From Paraphoma chrysanthemicola (taxonomy: Eukaryota > Ascomycota > Dothideomycetes > Pleosporales > Phaeosphaeriaceae), in assembly GCA_020744225.1 (NCBI GenBank), contig JAGMWG010000008.1:1674001-1738000 (forward strand): a stretch of DNA of 64,000 nucleotides. The letters are read 5' to 3'. Under the pieces are notes generated by a model that was not told the origin of the DNA, ran no database searches, and was given only the letters and a program-made list of their open reading frames with translations. The position numbers and the translations under genes were made by a program. Positions 42,045 through 54,417 of the stretch are shown here, piece by piece (the first letter of the stretch is position 1; every line of letters begins with the position of its first letter).

Positions 42045-42756
42045 ATGGGCGCCGAGAACTCGAAACCCTCTTCGGAGGTCACGCAGCATGTCTTCAACCC
42101 GTACGTTCACCTCCGCGACGCCAATGGCTTTGATGCGCCCCAGGCGATGCCGCGACACCATTCGAGGAGGAAGCTGATAAGTTTGCGCGCAGAGACCATC
42201 CCGTGCGCTTCTCGAACGAACTCATCGGTTCGATACAAAAGAACACCTTCGTACGTCATACGCAATTAGATACATTGGAGAGGGGCAATAGTGCTAATAG
42301 GCCCTCCAGACAGACTCGACGCGGTCACGGCAACAAGAACTGCAGTACCAGGAGCGCCTGACGGCCGAGCTCGAGAAGCTGCGCGACCAAGAAACCCAGA
42401 ATTTCTCAAAACACAGCGAGACCCTCTCCGGCGAGCCCGAGCAGCCCAGCGAACCCAGCTTGACCGAGAAGATCTCCGATGCGACGTCCTCGAAAGCGAC
42501 CCTGGCTGAGAAGCAACGGCAAAAGGACATGAGCAACAACAGCGTCACCAAGGAGGTCGAGGCGCTCAAGGCTAAGCTGGCAAACAGGAAGAAGCTGGAG
42601 CAGGTCGATGCCGAGGTCGGCAAAGCCAAGGAGGCCGTGGTGACGTGCTTGCGGACAAACGACCGGCGGCCGCTCGACTGCTGGAAGGAGATTGAGACGT
42701 TCAAGAAGGAGGTTGGCCGGTTAGAGAAGGAGTTTGTGGAGAAGACTATCCGATGA
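42045..42756 (+). CDS. MIC19: MICOS complex subunit Mic19
   Basis: Three exons, 42045-42100, 42193-42250 and 42310-42756, encode 186 residues. The start MGAENSKPS is a good N-myristoylation site, typical of Mic19. PVRFSNELIGSIQ, a long charged coiled coil (SRQQELQYQERLTAELEKLRDQE onward), and the C-terminal CHCH-like pair with C-x10-C spacing (TCLRTNDRRPLDCWKEIE) match fungal Mic19/AIM13. The protein sits on the inner face of the intermembrane space and helps form cristae junctions with Mic60. Both introns are clean GT..AG and preserve frame. Confidence 0.92.
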
Positions 42757-43301
42757 GCATGCTCTCGCCTCTCGCCTAGCTGCTGCATTCGGTTTGTGTA
42801 TAAATATGTTACCTGTGGTATAGTGCGCCTTCCTTGGTACCTTGAACCACCTGTTTGTCGCTTCCTCGAATGGACATTTCGCCATCACCTTACATGTTCT
42901 AGAGCTCCGCTTGCGGCGCCGTCTGTGCCGTCCCATCTGCATCATCTTTCGTACTCTTTCCAATCCTCGCTACCACCTCTCTTCCCCGCTGTAACGGCTC
43001 TTCACCCATCACTTCACCGTTCAACGCTGTTTTGATATCCCTTCATCTTGCTTGCATTTGTCAAGATGCTAGGGCCGCAATCCTGCTTCACCTTGGCTTC
43101 TGGCCCGCGTATTTCACTTCACCACGCACAGTTCAGTGCTTTACGGGCCTTCACCGCGCCTACGATAGCGCCGTCTACCATAAATCTCTCACCTTTACCT
43201 CTCACCTAGCACACCCCCTCCAGTTCTCACAACATTGGGCAGACTCGCGATGATATAGGCCAGCAAACTGCACATTGCACGCCAAACACTTATTTGTCAA
43301 C
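42757..43301. other. Intergenic, C/T-rich leader region
   Basis: 545 bp between MIC19 and the methyltransferase gene, strongly pyrimidine-rich on the + strand. Short frames here are compositional. Confidence 0.5.
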
Positions 43302-45842
43302 ATGTCAGGCCGCACTCTTGCGGACGCCATATCGTTCTTAGATGACGAGGAGGGCGATCCTGCCCACTATTTCGACGATGAAGTTGATGTTCAAGACTAT
43401 GGTACGTCGCAGCCCAATTTGCTCTCGACTACAGACTGACATGTGGCAACTCAGACTCTGACGAGAAGTTCGAAGAAGACTACAGCTTAGAAAATGAAGA
43501 AGACGACGACGACGACTTTACTATACTCGAACATACCCCTGCTGCTTATGTCCCTCCGCCCAGAGAGATCGAGTTGCCAGAAGTCACCCTCGAATGTGGT
43601 AGCATCCAACCAGGTGCGGTTGTCGAGATGCAGGACCACTCAGGTAGAGAGTCCAAGCGCCCTATCTCGGGTGACTTCCTACTTGTGCGCAGCATAGTAG
43701 AGGATCTACAGACTGGAGATGTTGTCTTCCGAGGTTATCGCATGCGACGTTGCGCTTACCTCCAACCAATGTTTGATGGTGCGCAATTCAAGTCTTCCCG
43801 AACAGAAGAATTCCCGCTGATCGTTGTAGGCAAGTTCAACAATCTCTTCATGCTCCTTGAAGTCAGTGAGAACGATGCGCGACCCCGCTTTGTACAAGGC
43901 TTGGAAGACATCGATCCAGACGAAGTTGTTTGCAGACGCGAATGCACGTTCACCAACCTAGGATACGATGAGTTGAACATCCGCCATGTCAACAAATTTG
44001 TGCCTGCCCGACTTAAGACCCAAGAGGAACAACTAGAGTGGCTGTTTCACCAAGGCAAGCTTCTCTGTCGATGGGTTCACATCGTCGAGGTGCATCCAAC
44101 TGGGAAGTCGTGTGGCGGCGAAGCACGACGCCTTTACCAACGAGAAGTCGCCGATTTCTCTCAAAAGGGTGCCTTGCTGCACGAATCTTCATTGCGATCA
44201 TCTTCGACTCCTGCGCCCCAGCCAGCAACCCCTATGGCCGACAAGATATCTCGGCCTCACATTCACAAGCGTACCTACTCCGTCGAAGACTTAGGCTCAG
44301 GTCAATCAAAGCGAATGTGCCTCTTGCCCAAGAAAATCGACGCTCTAACGGTCGGTGACGGTTTCTGCTGCACAGGCGGGACATCGAGTGGCGCCCAACA
44401 AGCAGGCCTAAAAGTTCTGTGGGGTCTTGAAAAGGACCGTCTCGCTATGGCAGCTTATCGGAGGAACTTTCCTGGTGCAATGGCGCTCGAGATGGACGCA
44501 CACGACTTCGCTGATATCGCCAGGCGGTGTACTCATGGATGCGATCATTTGCATATGTCGTGCCCGTGTTGCTTCTGGAGTGCAGCGCAGTAAGTAACCC
44601 ATTTGAATTAGTGCTCTTCATTAGCTAATGCGGCACAGTACTGTCGAAGGCAAGAATGATGAGGCGAACATTCTAACCCTCTTTACCGTCGAGCCTTGGC
44701 TAGCCAAATTGAAGCCAGGCACCTTTAGTCTCGAGCAAGCACCTGGATTGCTGAGGATTGAGAAGCACAAAATGTTCTTCCGCATCCTCATCAATGGGAT
44801 TCTGAACAAAGGTTATGGCGTTCGCTGGAGAATTCAGGATCAAGCTTGGTTCGGTGTTGCGCAGCACCGCCCACGCCTCATTTTCGTTGGCTCCAAGTAA
44901 GAGCAGATTCCGAACTTTGTTGCTACCTTGTAAGACAAACTCACATCCAATAGGACCGGCATTCCGCTTCCTCCATTCCCAGCGCCCATCCATGGCCCGC
45001 CCAAGAGCGGCTTGAAGCGCTACGTCACCATCGAAGATGCGCTCAAACCACTCGAACGGCAAACCATGAGTTTCCGTGACAACCCCTACCACCAACCCGA
45101 CCTGGAAAAGCGCATGGACGGAACTCCATTTGATCCACATATTAACCTCGCAAAGACCATCACGACGTCAGGCGGCGATAATGTGCACCACTCCGGCACC
45201 CGTGCCAACACTGTCATTGAACTCTCGCAATTCCAAGGCTTTCCTCTAACACACCACTTCACCGGCTCCAACACGGAAGCTAAGAAGCAATGCGGCAATG
45301 CATGGTCCCCGAAAGCCAGCAAAGTCTATTTCCTACTCTGGGCCGCCGTTCGCGAAGCGTTCGACCATGGGTACATCGACGCTGAAGACGAAGTGCTCGA
45401 TCTGTACGCATTCTTGAAGAACAAGGGTATCACGATACCGAAGCCTGCGCCCATTGAAATCGACTTATTCAATGGCACACCAGCCCGTGCCGCGCCGGCG
45501 TCGCGAGAACTACAGTATCGCTACTTACATCGTATCGAAGAGACGGTCAAACCAAATTTCCCGCTTCAGTTGTGGGCTAGGAGAAAGGAAATTGATCGTT
45601 TGCCCCAACGCAAGAAGAAGCAAAAGGAAAAGAAGAAGTCGTTGTGTTCGATGCGCTTGATGAGTGAGTCGCTCGAGGATATCACCGAGAGCTATAAGTC
45701 TGAATCAAGACGTGACAAGACCGTCCGGAATCGCAGGGCGCGGGAAGTCCTTGGCACGGACAAGGATAAGGCCATTGTCATTGAGGATGATGATGACGAG
45801 GAAGAGAATGGAGCTATTGCCATTGAAGATGATAGCGACTAG
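43302..45842 (+). CDS. rid: RID/Masc1-like DNA (cytosine-5) methyltransferase
   Basis: Four exons, 43302-43401, 43455-44589, 44639-44896 and 44954-45842, encode 793 residues. The N-terminus is acidic, followed by a BAH-like region (about 90-250). Methyltransferase motifs: I, GDGFCCTGGTSSGAQQAGL (about 334-352); IV, HMSCPCCFWSAAHTVEGKNDE with candidate catalytic Cys405; VI, SLEQAPGLL (EQA at 444-446 in place of canonical ENV); VIII, FGVAQHRPRLIFVG. Replacement of ENV by EQT/EQA is the known hallmark of the RID/Masc1 group, required for repeat-induced point mutation in Neurospora and premeiotic methylation in Ascobolus. Motif IV reads CPCC rather than the usual PPCQ, so activity is uncertain. 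The C-terminus is basic then acidic (DDDDEEENG). Removing each intron restores known motifs, so the model is solid. Confidence 0.9.
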
Positions 45843-47648
45843 ACTTGAGTGACGGAGTCTGCATCGGCTCTGAACGTCTGGCTGTGTCTGCGTGACGCAA
45901 TTCTACGGTGGAGCAGTTTCCGGTCCAACCTGCTCTTCCCCTGAATTGATTGCAGGTCAATTTCGATGATGCGCTGTGGCGTTATTATTCGAGGCATAAT
46001 CTCGCCTTGTGGTTCTGTCATCTACTTTCTCGATGATGGCTTCGAGACACAGTTGAGTCATTGAACTCAACGCCTTCTGCTCCCTTAGCGGTCTGCGTAT
46101 CGTGCGCCTCCGCTTCTTGCATTGTGGGGAATCCGCAATCGCAGCGCATAGCAATCAAAGCAAATGCATTCTGCCATCTCAGCGAAGTACCTCTGTCCGC
46201 GTGCAAGTTATGCTTCGAACTTGAAGCATTACGGGCCCTCTCTGAGCCTCTTGTGCAGGATTTCATGGAAAATACGGCATGCTTTCCCTTCTTTCCCTAA
46301 CTCTGCACGTGACGTAAAGTATATTATCAGATGCCTCGTTCTATACAAGAAGCATACTATCCTTCTTCATACTTGTGGCAGATACGCCTTCTCTTCTTGG
46401 GTGACCCCGTGTCAAAGTCACAGCGCGAAGATTAGAACTATCATTACCGCTGATTGAACTCACTAGCCCATCAAGACTATTCTGGGGGAGGACATACATA
46501 CCGTGCGAAGAGCAAATGCGGAAATACATACATGTAGAGAAACACGACTCACTTAGCCTACTTCTCCGCCTCACCCTTCTCTCCAAATTCCCACACAACT
46601 CCCACATTCATCTTCGTTCAACTTACCAATCTCTGTTTACTTACTTGATTTCAAAACATACACCGCAACGTAGATTTGAGGTTGCACTTCTTACTTACTT
46701 CTTCTACGACTTACCGTCTCTTGTGTGTTGATTTGGACTTAGTTGCCTTGTGGATTACGTGCCTCTTGTCCTACTTACCTCCCTTTTTTACCAAAAAAAA
46801 CTTGTCTTCTCGAATCGTGTTGACGATGAATGGGGGAATGCAGGACAGGGAGATGTGGAACTTACTTAGTTGCGTATGTACAACACAGCGGCCAAGACTA
46901 CGATACAGCAGCGCCGGTAGTGGTTCTTCGCGAATGCGTGATAGTACCATTCACGCCGGCAACAGATCATGGCTGACGTTGACTTCACAAATATTTCCTA
47001 GCAAGACGAGTTAGCACATACACAACACCACATTGCCCGACATAGACAGTCAAGTCACACTCAAAACACAACAAAACAAAGACACTCATCATCAAGCAGC
47101 AAGAAGTAAGTGTGCATCATCAACCTTGATTGCTCACTACTATCGCGCCCTCATCAAGCACACTCCTTTCGCTCACTACTAACGTAAACGTACAATCCTC
47201 CAGCCCTGAAGCCAGCTGGCCGGGCTGATCAAATCCTCGTTACTCCACGGAACCTATTATCCGTACTATACCATACCGTACCATACCATGCTATGCACCC
47301 AACCGGCCCACGCAAGGCAAGGCACAATGACCACCGTCCAAAAGGAGGCTCTGTCGAGCACGTGAGAACGCCAGATTGTTCAAAGAAAACGCGAAGAACG
47401 CCAGACAGGTATAACGAGCTAAAATGTAGCTGGCAAAGATCCTAGGGACTTTTTGAAATGTGGTCCGCTGCGGAGAATACATGGTGTGTGTGTTGATGTT
47501 CGGAGTTGATGGAAGGAAATATACACGGGTGTGTAGGATGTGGTGGTGTGATGTGATGTTGTGAAATTGCGATGGCATCTATGTGCCAATTCGTCTTTCT
47601 TCTGTGCCCTCTTTGGGGTCTTGAGATGTGTTTAAGTAGCTGCTTGAG
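45843..47648. other. Gene-free span between convergent genes
   Basis: About 1.8 kb, AT-rich around 46500-46800. A short near-tandem stretch of ACCATACCGT-like repeats occurs near 47265-47290. No frame with domain or composition support. Confidence 0.5.
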
Positions 47649-49731
47649 CTACAGAATGCCTTCCCACATGCCGGGGCCTTGTGGGCGGAAAGCTTTGGCT
47701 GCTTCAGTGCCGCAGCATGTTCGCTTCTTGCCAAAGTCCTTTTGAACAGGGAGGCGCGAGCATTCTGGGGCGGTGTGCTTGGGGGACTGCAGCCCTTTGA
47801 GCTCACTACCCGATGCACGCCTGTTCTCCGAAAGGACGAAGGACTGAGCTACCGAACGATCGGGGAGAATAGTCTGGTGGCTGCGGAGATTGAAGGCAGA
47901 ACGAGTGCTGTGAAGCAGATGGCGGACGTTCTGCTGGAGATCAACAGATGACCTGCCGCGCTTGCGGCTGGGGGCGGCCATTCCCAAGGGACTGTCAACG
48001 GTGGCATCCGAATCATCAATGTGGAAGCTATCCAGATCTGGCGAGGACATTGGCTCGCTTGGAGCATACTCATACTGCTCCTTGCACTTCGACAACGCTG
48101 GGTACGGCAGTCTCGCGTTGCGGCATGTCGCCAGTCGGGCAAGCTTTGCCTGACTTTGGTTTGGCGCCCAGCCAACAGACGAGACTGACGAGATTGAAGA
48201 AGCGCGCGAAGAGCGCGAGTTGTCCGAGATCATGGACTCTGGAGAGGATGACAAGGATGAGTTGGAAGGAGCCAGCGATGGTCGGCGACTTGGGAAGTGA
48301 TATGCCTCGAGACCATTCTTGATGCTTGGGTTGAACTGGTCGACACAAGTGCGCGCCAAAGACGAGCACTGTGCTTGCTGCATTGCCGAACACATGGAAG
48401 TGCGACGCGATCCATAAGCCATGGCACCCGCTGCAGGAGTGCTGGTGGCATAGGATTGCGGCGTCAGGGCAGGCGTAGGCAAAGGACCAAGACGGGCAAG
48501 AGATGGCGTAGGAGGAAGCAGATCGGGCTTGGGCTCCAAGAACCGCGGCACCTGGTAGCGCGAAGGTGTAGGAGTGCTCTCCTGCGAGCCACAGGGGTCC
48601 GAAGACGGGCGCAGAGGTGAGGCGCTCAGCTGTTGTCTCAGTGTCGGACGCACGGGAGTGACTGGCGTCTTTGGTGACAGGACAATCACTTCAAGCTCTG
48701 GAGTCAACGAAGGGATGACATCTTTCCAGGTGTTGGGAAGTGCAGCACCCGGAGACGCTGGTGGATTGGTAGGAGTGTGACGTAGCACAACCTCCTGCCA
48801 TTTCTCCCAGATGGGGTCAGTGATGTGAAGCTTCCAGTTGACAGCTTCGAGGAATGCCATCTCGTTGGTGTTGATCTCGCAAACCTTGAGGCCAGAGATC
48901 TTGCTCCATGCGCGGGCCGAATAGTTGCGATCCTGCAGATACTTGGAAGCGAGAATGAGCGCTGCAAGGAACATGCGGCGGCCACACTGCAAAGCACGAA
49001 GGGAGGCATCTTCAGGCTGCGACATGGTGAAGTCATGCTTGGGCAGATGAGCCTTGATGAGAATCAGGTAGTACAGAGCGACCTGCAGGGTAGAGTAACT
49101 GGTACGAGATCGGCGGAGTGTCTCCTGGATGAAGGTGCGCAGGGGAAGCACACCACGTCCAGAAGCAGTCTCGCAACGACTCTTGGGCTCAGAGAGCTGC
49201 CAGATAACCTCGACCATCTGAGTAGCGGAATCTTGAAAGGGGGATCAGCGGGGGAACCAGGGTCCAGGATATAAGCGTTTACTAACCGACGAGGCAATCG
49301 ACGAAGTTGACCTTTCGTTCGCACTGCCGTACCAGCTGAGGAGGACCTCGCTGGCTAATTGTAGTCGACGAGCGTCGCGGATGCTGGCGCTGCTCTACTG
49401 GGGCCAAGAGCTCTGTACGCAGGGACGGCAACCTCTCCTGAGCAGTCTCGCGGCATGCCGAAGGCTGATACTGGGGATAGGTGCTAACCCTGGTGATTGG
49501 CTGGAGCGCGGCCAAGCTAGCAAGATCGGCTTGCGATCTGCGTGTATGGATGCTCCATTCCTCTGACTCCCATTGAGAGTGTTGTGATGTTGAGCTAGCG
49601 CTGGACGTCTGCGATGCAGCGTCTGAGAAGACAGAAGAGGTGGAAGAGGAAGCAGAAGAAGAAAGAGGAGCGGCGTATGGGTGGGTCTCCGGTAGGACAC
49701 CGAAGGTTTGGGGGAGAATGTCGAGACTCAT
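47649..49731 (-). CDS. Pho85-type (PCL) cyclin
   Basis: Exons 49731-49287 and 49231-47649 encode 675 residues. The cyclin box (about 140-275) reads NFVDCLVDSATQMVEVIWQL, TFIQETLRRSRTSYSTLQVALYYLILIK, RRMFLAALILASKYLQDRNYSARAWSKISGL and EMAFLEAVNWKLHI, typical of PCL/Pho80-family cyclins that activate the Pho85 kinase in cell-cycle, morphogenesis and phosphate or carbon signalling. The N-terminus is Ser-rich. The long C-terminal tail is rich in Ser-Pro/Thr-Pro sites (VLSPKTPVTPVRP and others), probably a regulated disordered region. ATG 49731 is chosen over an upstream TTG. The 55-nt intron splits the cyclin box. Specific PCL identity not resolved. Confidence 0.88.
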
Positions 49732-50219
49732 GTTGGGAAGAAGAGTGACAAGAAGAGAGGTAGACAATAAAGAGTGGCGGAAGGATGGAAGGGCCTTGTT
49801 GTCACGTCCCGAAGTGCTGACCGTTAGGTAGACCTTGAGAAGTGGCGCAGGGCGTGATCGGGTGGTCGTGGGGTGACCAAGGGTTAACCGATAGACAAAC
49901 CGTACGAAGTGACCCTGTGGCTTCTGTCGTATGATTTCGGCGAAAGCTTGTACAATCGCGTGCTTTCAATATTCGAAGAGGATACGTTTGAAGTTGAGGG
50001 GGTTGACGGGTTCGCAAAAGGACGTGTCTTCGAACAGGTTCAAGTGGTCGAAAAGCTGCCAGGTGCGTACCGGAGAGTTTTCTCCAGTCACCGTCAGCTG
50101 CAGAATCACCGAAACAAGACTGTGTGGGGAGACCGTCCGCAAAGCACTCTGATATTACAGCTCCTGGGACAGCGGGTAGCTATCGCAAAGGCTGGAAGGT
50201 CGGAGAGGGGTGCGGGGAT

Positions 50220-50315
50220 CTAGCAGGCGAAGCCTCCAAAGAAGGCCTTGTTTCCGGAAGAAGTGGTAGATTCTGAGCGACGAGTGACTGGAGTACTGTA
50301 GGCCGAGATGTGCAT
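50220..50315 (-). other. Short ORF of 31 codons upstream of the cyclin gene (possible uORF)
   Basis: ATG at 50315 to TAG at 50220 encodes a Ser/Thr-rich peptide ending NKAFFGGFAC. It lies 489 bp upstream of the cyclin ATG on the same strand, so it could sit in the mRNA leader. The frame stays open upstream to about 50700 without another ATG, so it could also be the last exon of a small gene. Unproven. Confidence 0.25.
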
Positions 50316-51146
50316 TGTGTATGTGGATGCTGATATACTGGTGTTCAAGGGAGGTGAGCTACCTGCGGGCGGCGTCACCGGACTGAGCTGGGTATGTCGG
50401 CGGGAGAGTAGAGTAGAGCGGAGAGTGGAGAGTGGTGTTTGTTTGTTTTGTGTTGTTTGTGTGTGATGTATTATTATTGGTGGGTGGCGCACATATGTAT
50501 GGTGATGAGGTGCGCAGAGGTGAGGTCTGACGTGTTGGGCAAGTGGCGGTCGGGAAGTCGGCACAAGAGGAGGTGAGGGTGCGCGGGTATCGAGGGCTCG
50601 ACAGTCCACGCAGGTACGGGAGGAGAAAGGGTTAAAAGAGGCAGCCTCGTCGTCGGATGGGATGACTAGAGGCGACAGATGAGTCTTTGCGATAGGCGGC
50701 AACGGGCGGGCGACGGTGGTCGTTGCGGGCTGCTACCTGGACAAAGACGGAACGGGCGTCGTGTTTGGGGGTGCGGTAGACGACAGAGGGGTTTGCGACA
50801 GACAGGAACGAGCTTGGGCGGCGTAGTGACCTAGATCAGGCCCCAGGGCGCGCTGTAGGGTATCGTGAAGTCCATTGCTGCTGTGCTGATGATGGGGACA
50901 GGCTGTGCGGAGATGGCGATTAATAGGCGCTCGCAGCAGCTACAGCCCCCGGTCCAGTCATCGCTCTGGCGGGCGCTCGGACCACCGCACCATGTTGCCT
51001 CTTGCCACACACCCTGAAGACTCATCGGGCAGCGAACGGAGCGCTTTTTTTCGCCATCGCCTTGTTTGCGTGCGCGAGCATCACAGTCATGTTGTGGCGG
51101 CCACCGATGTCGCAGAGCGTGCACTCATTATTACTATGGTGGTGTG

Positions 51147-51166
51147 GCCTGCCTGCCTGCCTGCCT
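51147..51166. repeat. (GCCT)5 tetranucleotide repeat
   Basis: Five perfect GCCT units in the GC-rich span. Confidence 0.85.
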
Positions 51167-53330
51167 GCGTTGCGCTGCTCGTCGCGCTGCTCGCTCTGAC
51201 AGCGGTTGGGGTGGGGAGGGTGAGACGCTCGATGATGGCGCATCCCAGGCAGGCCACAGCCCGCCAGCTCGCCAGCCCGCGCTCTGCACACCATGAGCCT
51301 CGCGGTGTCTGGCGCAGCGCGTTACAGACGCTACCATGGCCCAGCACCGCCATGCAAGGCCGCTCGAGCGCTACGACTGCGACACACGGCGTCTCCTTTT
51401 CCTGTGTGCTTGATGCTCCGAGTGAGTCTGCCAGATTGCGGTCCAACGCTTCGCCTGCGCCGTGTGCATGCCAGCCTGTCCTCTCTCTCCCTTTGGAGCT
51501 GAGCTCAGGTGCCTTTGATGAGGTGCCGGCAGCCTGGGAGCACTCACCAACACGCCGCATCTGATTGGCTGCACAAGGCCATGCCCTCCCAAAGCGGCCA
51601 ATTTGCCTCGATTGCTGCAATCTGGCCGGCTTCAACATGCCCAGCGCGGCCATTTAGCGGCCGAACCCCTCGATTGCAGCCTGTGCGCCATCGTCAGCCC
51701 CCGACCCAAGTTCATCTGGGAGGGCCGGATGTCGTGAAGCGAAGCGCAACAAGTGTCTCAGCCCGTCCACACTGCTGCCGCGCTGCTGAACATGACGCAA
51801 ACGGCGCTCGCAGTCGTTCGTGCCAGCTGTCCTGCCTGTGGAGCTGCCTTCGCTCGGGTGCGACCGCAGACAGCACTGATCAACGCCGGACTTGACCCGT
51901 CCAAGAGGGCTGCTCCGCCTGCACGACCCCCATCATCATCGCTGCGCAGCAAACAGCTCACACATTATCCCACGGAAGCTGTGTCTTGTGCGCCCGAGAA
52001 TTCTCCAAACGTCACGCTTTAGTCTTCCTTCGCTACGCCTTTTGTTGGCCCCATGCTGCATCGCCCGTGAAGAGTTTGCCGCCATGTTGCTTCCAGAAGC
52101 GCCAAGACCCCATGGCTGACGACTCAACGCAACGAGCGACCCTCCGTGACGCCTCGGCTGCCGACTTGTTCCGGCTACTCAGGGGCTTGGCCAGGGCTGA
52201 GTCACTGCACATCATCGCGAATCCGAGTGCGGCAGTTGCACAGGCAGTCTTACACAGCCAAGCATCGCCCGTCGCAGGCAGAAGAGACACCGTCATAGCA
52301 AAAAACTACTCTTGCACTCCCAAAACAAGATGGAAAAAGTCTCTGCGCATCCAATGTGACCAGCGCAATCCACATCGATCGCGAAGTCTGCTGACACCGC
52401 GATCACGCCGGCGCGTGCCCGACAAACTAGCATGAAACCATGGCTAATCACGGTCTTGATGATGCTGAGATTGGAGGAGTCGTGACTCACTCTGGCCCCT
52501 CCTGCTGCCTGCGATAGATGCCGTCTCAAAGACGTGGTTGGACAAGCCAGCAGCTCCGCGGCAAGGCCTGTGGCGGGACGTTGAGAGCAAGGCTGGCGAC
52601 GACAACAGTGGCTCATGGCTAATCATGATGATACCAGAGCCGCGCAGATATGACTATGCTTGCCATGTTGAGGTGTAATGAGTATACTGCATATGGTCCA
52701 TCTTAGTTCCATCTTACGTTGACTGGATCCGAGAAATACGTTCGAGTTACCTAAATTCAGTTCGCCTCGAAGGCGCACCGTATCCAACACCCCTCATGCT
52801 CTGCTCACTCCCTTCTGTCCGGAGCCACGGCGCGCATAAACACTTCCTCGATCCTTCTCTGGCCTGGCTGAACCGCCTTGCTGGGGCAGGATTGTGGTGA
52901 GATGGATGGTGCATCATCAGACCCGCGTCGAATTTAGATCGCAGCAGGCAGCAGCGCCATGGGTCCTGAACAACCAGCCTCGTTGTCATATTGTTGGCAT
53001 GAACCATGGAAACAGTCAAGGCTGACAGTGGATCAGGCAAGTCACGAGGAAGGATGGAAGGCGAAGGAAGGAATGACGGTGTGATAAGTTGTTGAATTTA
53101 GTTACATTTCTTTGCATCCTGGACTCCGACGCTGCAGTTGGCCGCCCATAGTATACCGTAGCGTACACTACCCATATCCATCGTTCTTGTAGAGTATATC
53201 TGGCCTGATGAACCCGTCCAGTGTCATCTGAAAAGGCGGGACCAAGCTATGTTATGTAAGAAGAACCAAAGAAATCAGACTCGAAGAATTCCATCATGTC
53301 ATATCGTACCAGACTCCACTCCGCCCATAC

Positions 53331-54417
53331 TCAACGGAAGCCCAACGGGCACCCCGCACCCTCACCCTCGACAGGAGGGTGATCAACAGGTAACTCTTGC
53401 GGGCGGGATACTTTGCTCCACTCGCTGCTATCCGAGTCAGACTGCTGTTGCTTCGCTTCCTTCTTCTCGATATTCGCCACCGTTTCCTTGACCTCCTCCG
53501 CCGTCTGGACAGTTCGATCCGGAAGCGTCTGCTCTTTAGGAACCTCGACATCTGCCTGCGCCTCCTCGAGCGCTTCCGCAGGCGACAAGTCCTTGCTGAC
53601 CTCTTCCTTCTTGACTACGCCATTTGGTGCGATTTGTCGGAACATGTCCATGGGGTCGAACCAGGTTCGCACGCTCTGGAGCTGCACTTTCTCGTTGACG
53701 GTCGCGACGGTAACGCCCTGGATGTCAATGGGGCCGCCGTGTGCTTTGGCTGTGACCTTCTCGCCCTTGTTGTTGAAGCCGACGTAGTCGTTCTTCATCA
53801 CGCCCCAGTGGCGCCACCGGAAGCTGACGGTTGGTGGACCGCTATAGACCTCGAGGACTTCCCATGCAAATGTGGGCATCATGCGCTTGAATGTCTTGTG
53901 GGAGGAGGCGAAGTCAGAGTATGTGGGGTCGTAGTATTCGTTCGGTGCAATGATCGCGTTGTATGTTCCGACCTGTTCCAAAGTCAGGCATTGTGCGTTA
54001 TTCGAAAAAGACCAATGTGTTTTACCTTCAGCATGTTCTCCGCGCCTTGGGGCTCAGAGCCGTTGATGGCAAACGAGTAGTTCTCGTGGTCGATGGTGCG
54101 CCAGTCGTCCAGGGAGGGCTTGAAAGAAGCCTCGACCTCCCAGTTCTTGACAAGGTTCTGGACTAGCTCGGGCAGAGAGCCTGCCTCGTGGTTCATGTTC
54201 TTTGCTGGGAAAAGTCAGTCGAACTCAGCATGTAAAGACAAGAAAAATTTCACTCACTTTCCGAGAACATCTTTCGAGTCTTCGAATAGTCGGGGGCCCT
54301 GCCATATCGCCACTTGGCGTCTTTGTCGCCGAGTACCGCGTCTGGGTTGGTAAGGTAATCAGGCAGAGCGGGCGCCGGCTCTTGCACTGGTGGCTGCTGG
54401 ACGTCGGCGGCTGCCAT
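53331..54417 (-). CDS. SnoaL-like / 'pathogen-related' domain protein
   Basis: Exons 54417-54258, 54204-54026 and 53972-53331 encode 326 residues. The N-terminus (LPDYLTNPDAVLGDKDAKWRYGRAPDYSKTRKMFSE) and the central domain (NWEVEASFKPSLDDWRTIDH, YSDFASSHKTFKRMMPTFAWEVLEVYSGPPTVSFRWRHWGVM) match the eukaryotic 'pathogen-related protein' group with an NTF2/SnoaL-like cone fold, first named from a barley pathogen-induced protein. The catalytic role is unknown. The last 90 residues are a Glu/Lys/Ser-rich disordered tail without family counterpart. All junctions preserve frame; the acceptor at 54205 is preferred because the alternative, five bases later, shifts the frame. Confidence 0.8.

Larger units (their letters stand above)
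49732..53330. other. 3.6-kb gene-poor, GC-rich region upstream of the cyclin gene
   Basis: No gene I can support. Many overlapping frames (up to 188 residues at 51087-51653) arise from GC-rich sequence on both strands and lack domains. The left part probably contains a long cyclin promoter and leader, as is common for regulators. It holds a short ORF (50220-50315) and a GCCT tetranucleotide repeat. Confidence 0.5.

Noticed and set aside
51087..51653. 188-residue minus-strand ORF in GC-rich DNA
   Set aside because: Overlaps similarly long frames on the other strand, Ala/Arg/Ser composition typical of GC-rich shadow frames, no domain and no splice or start support.
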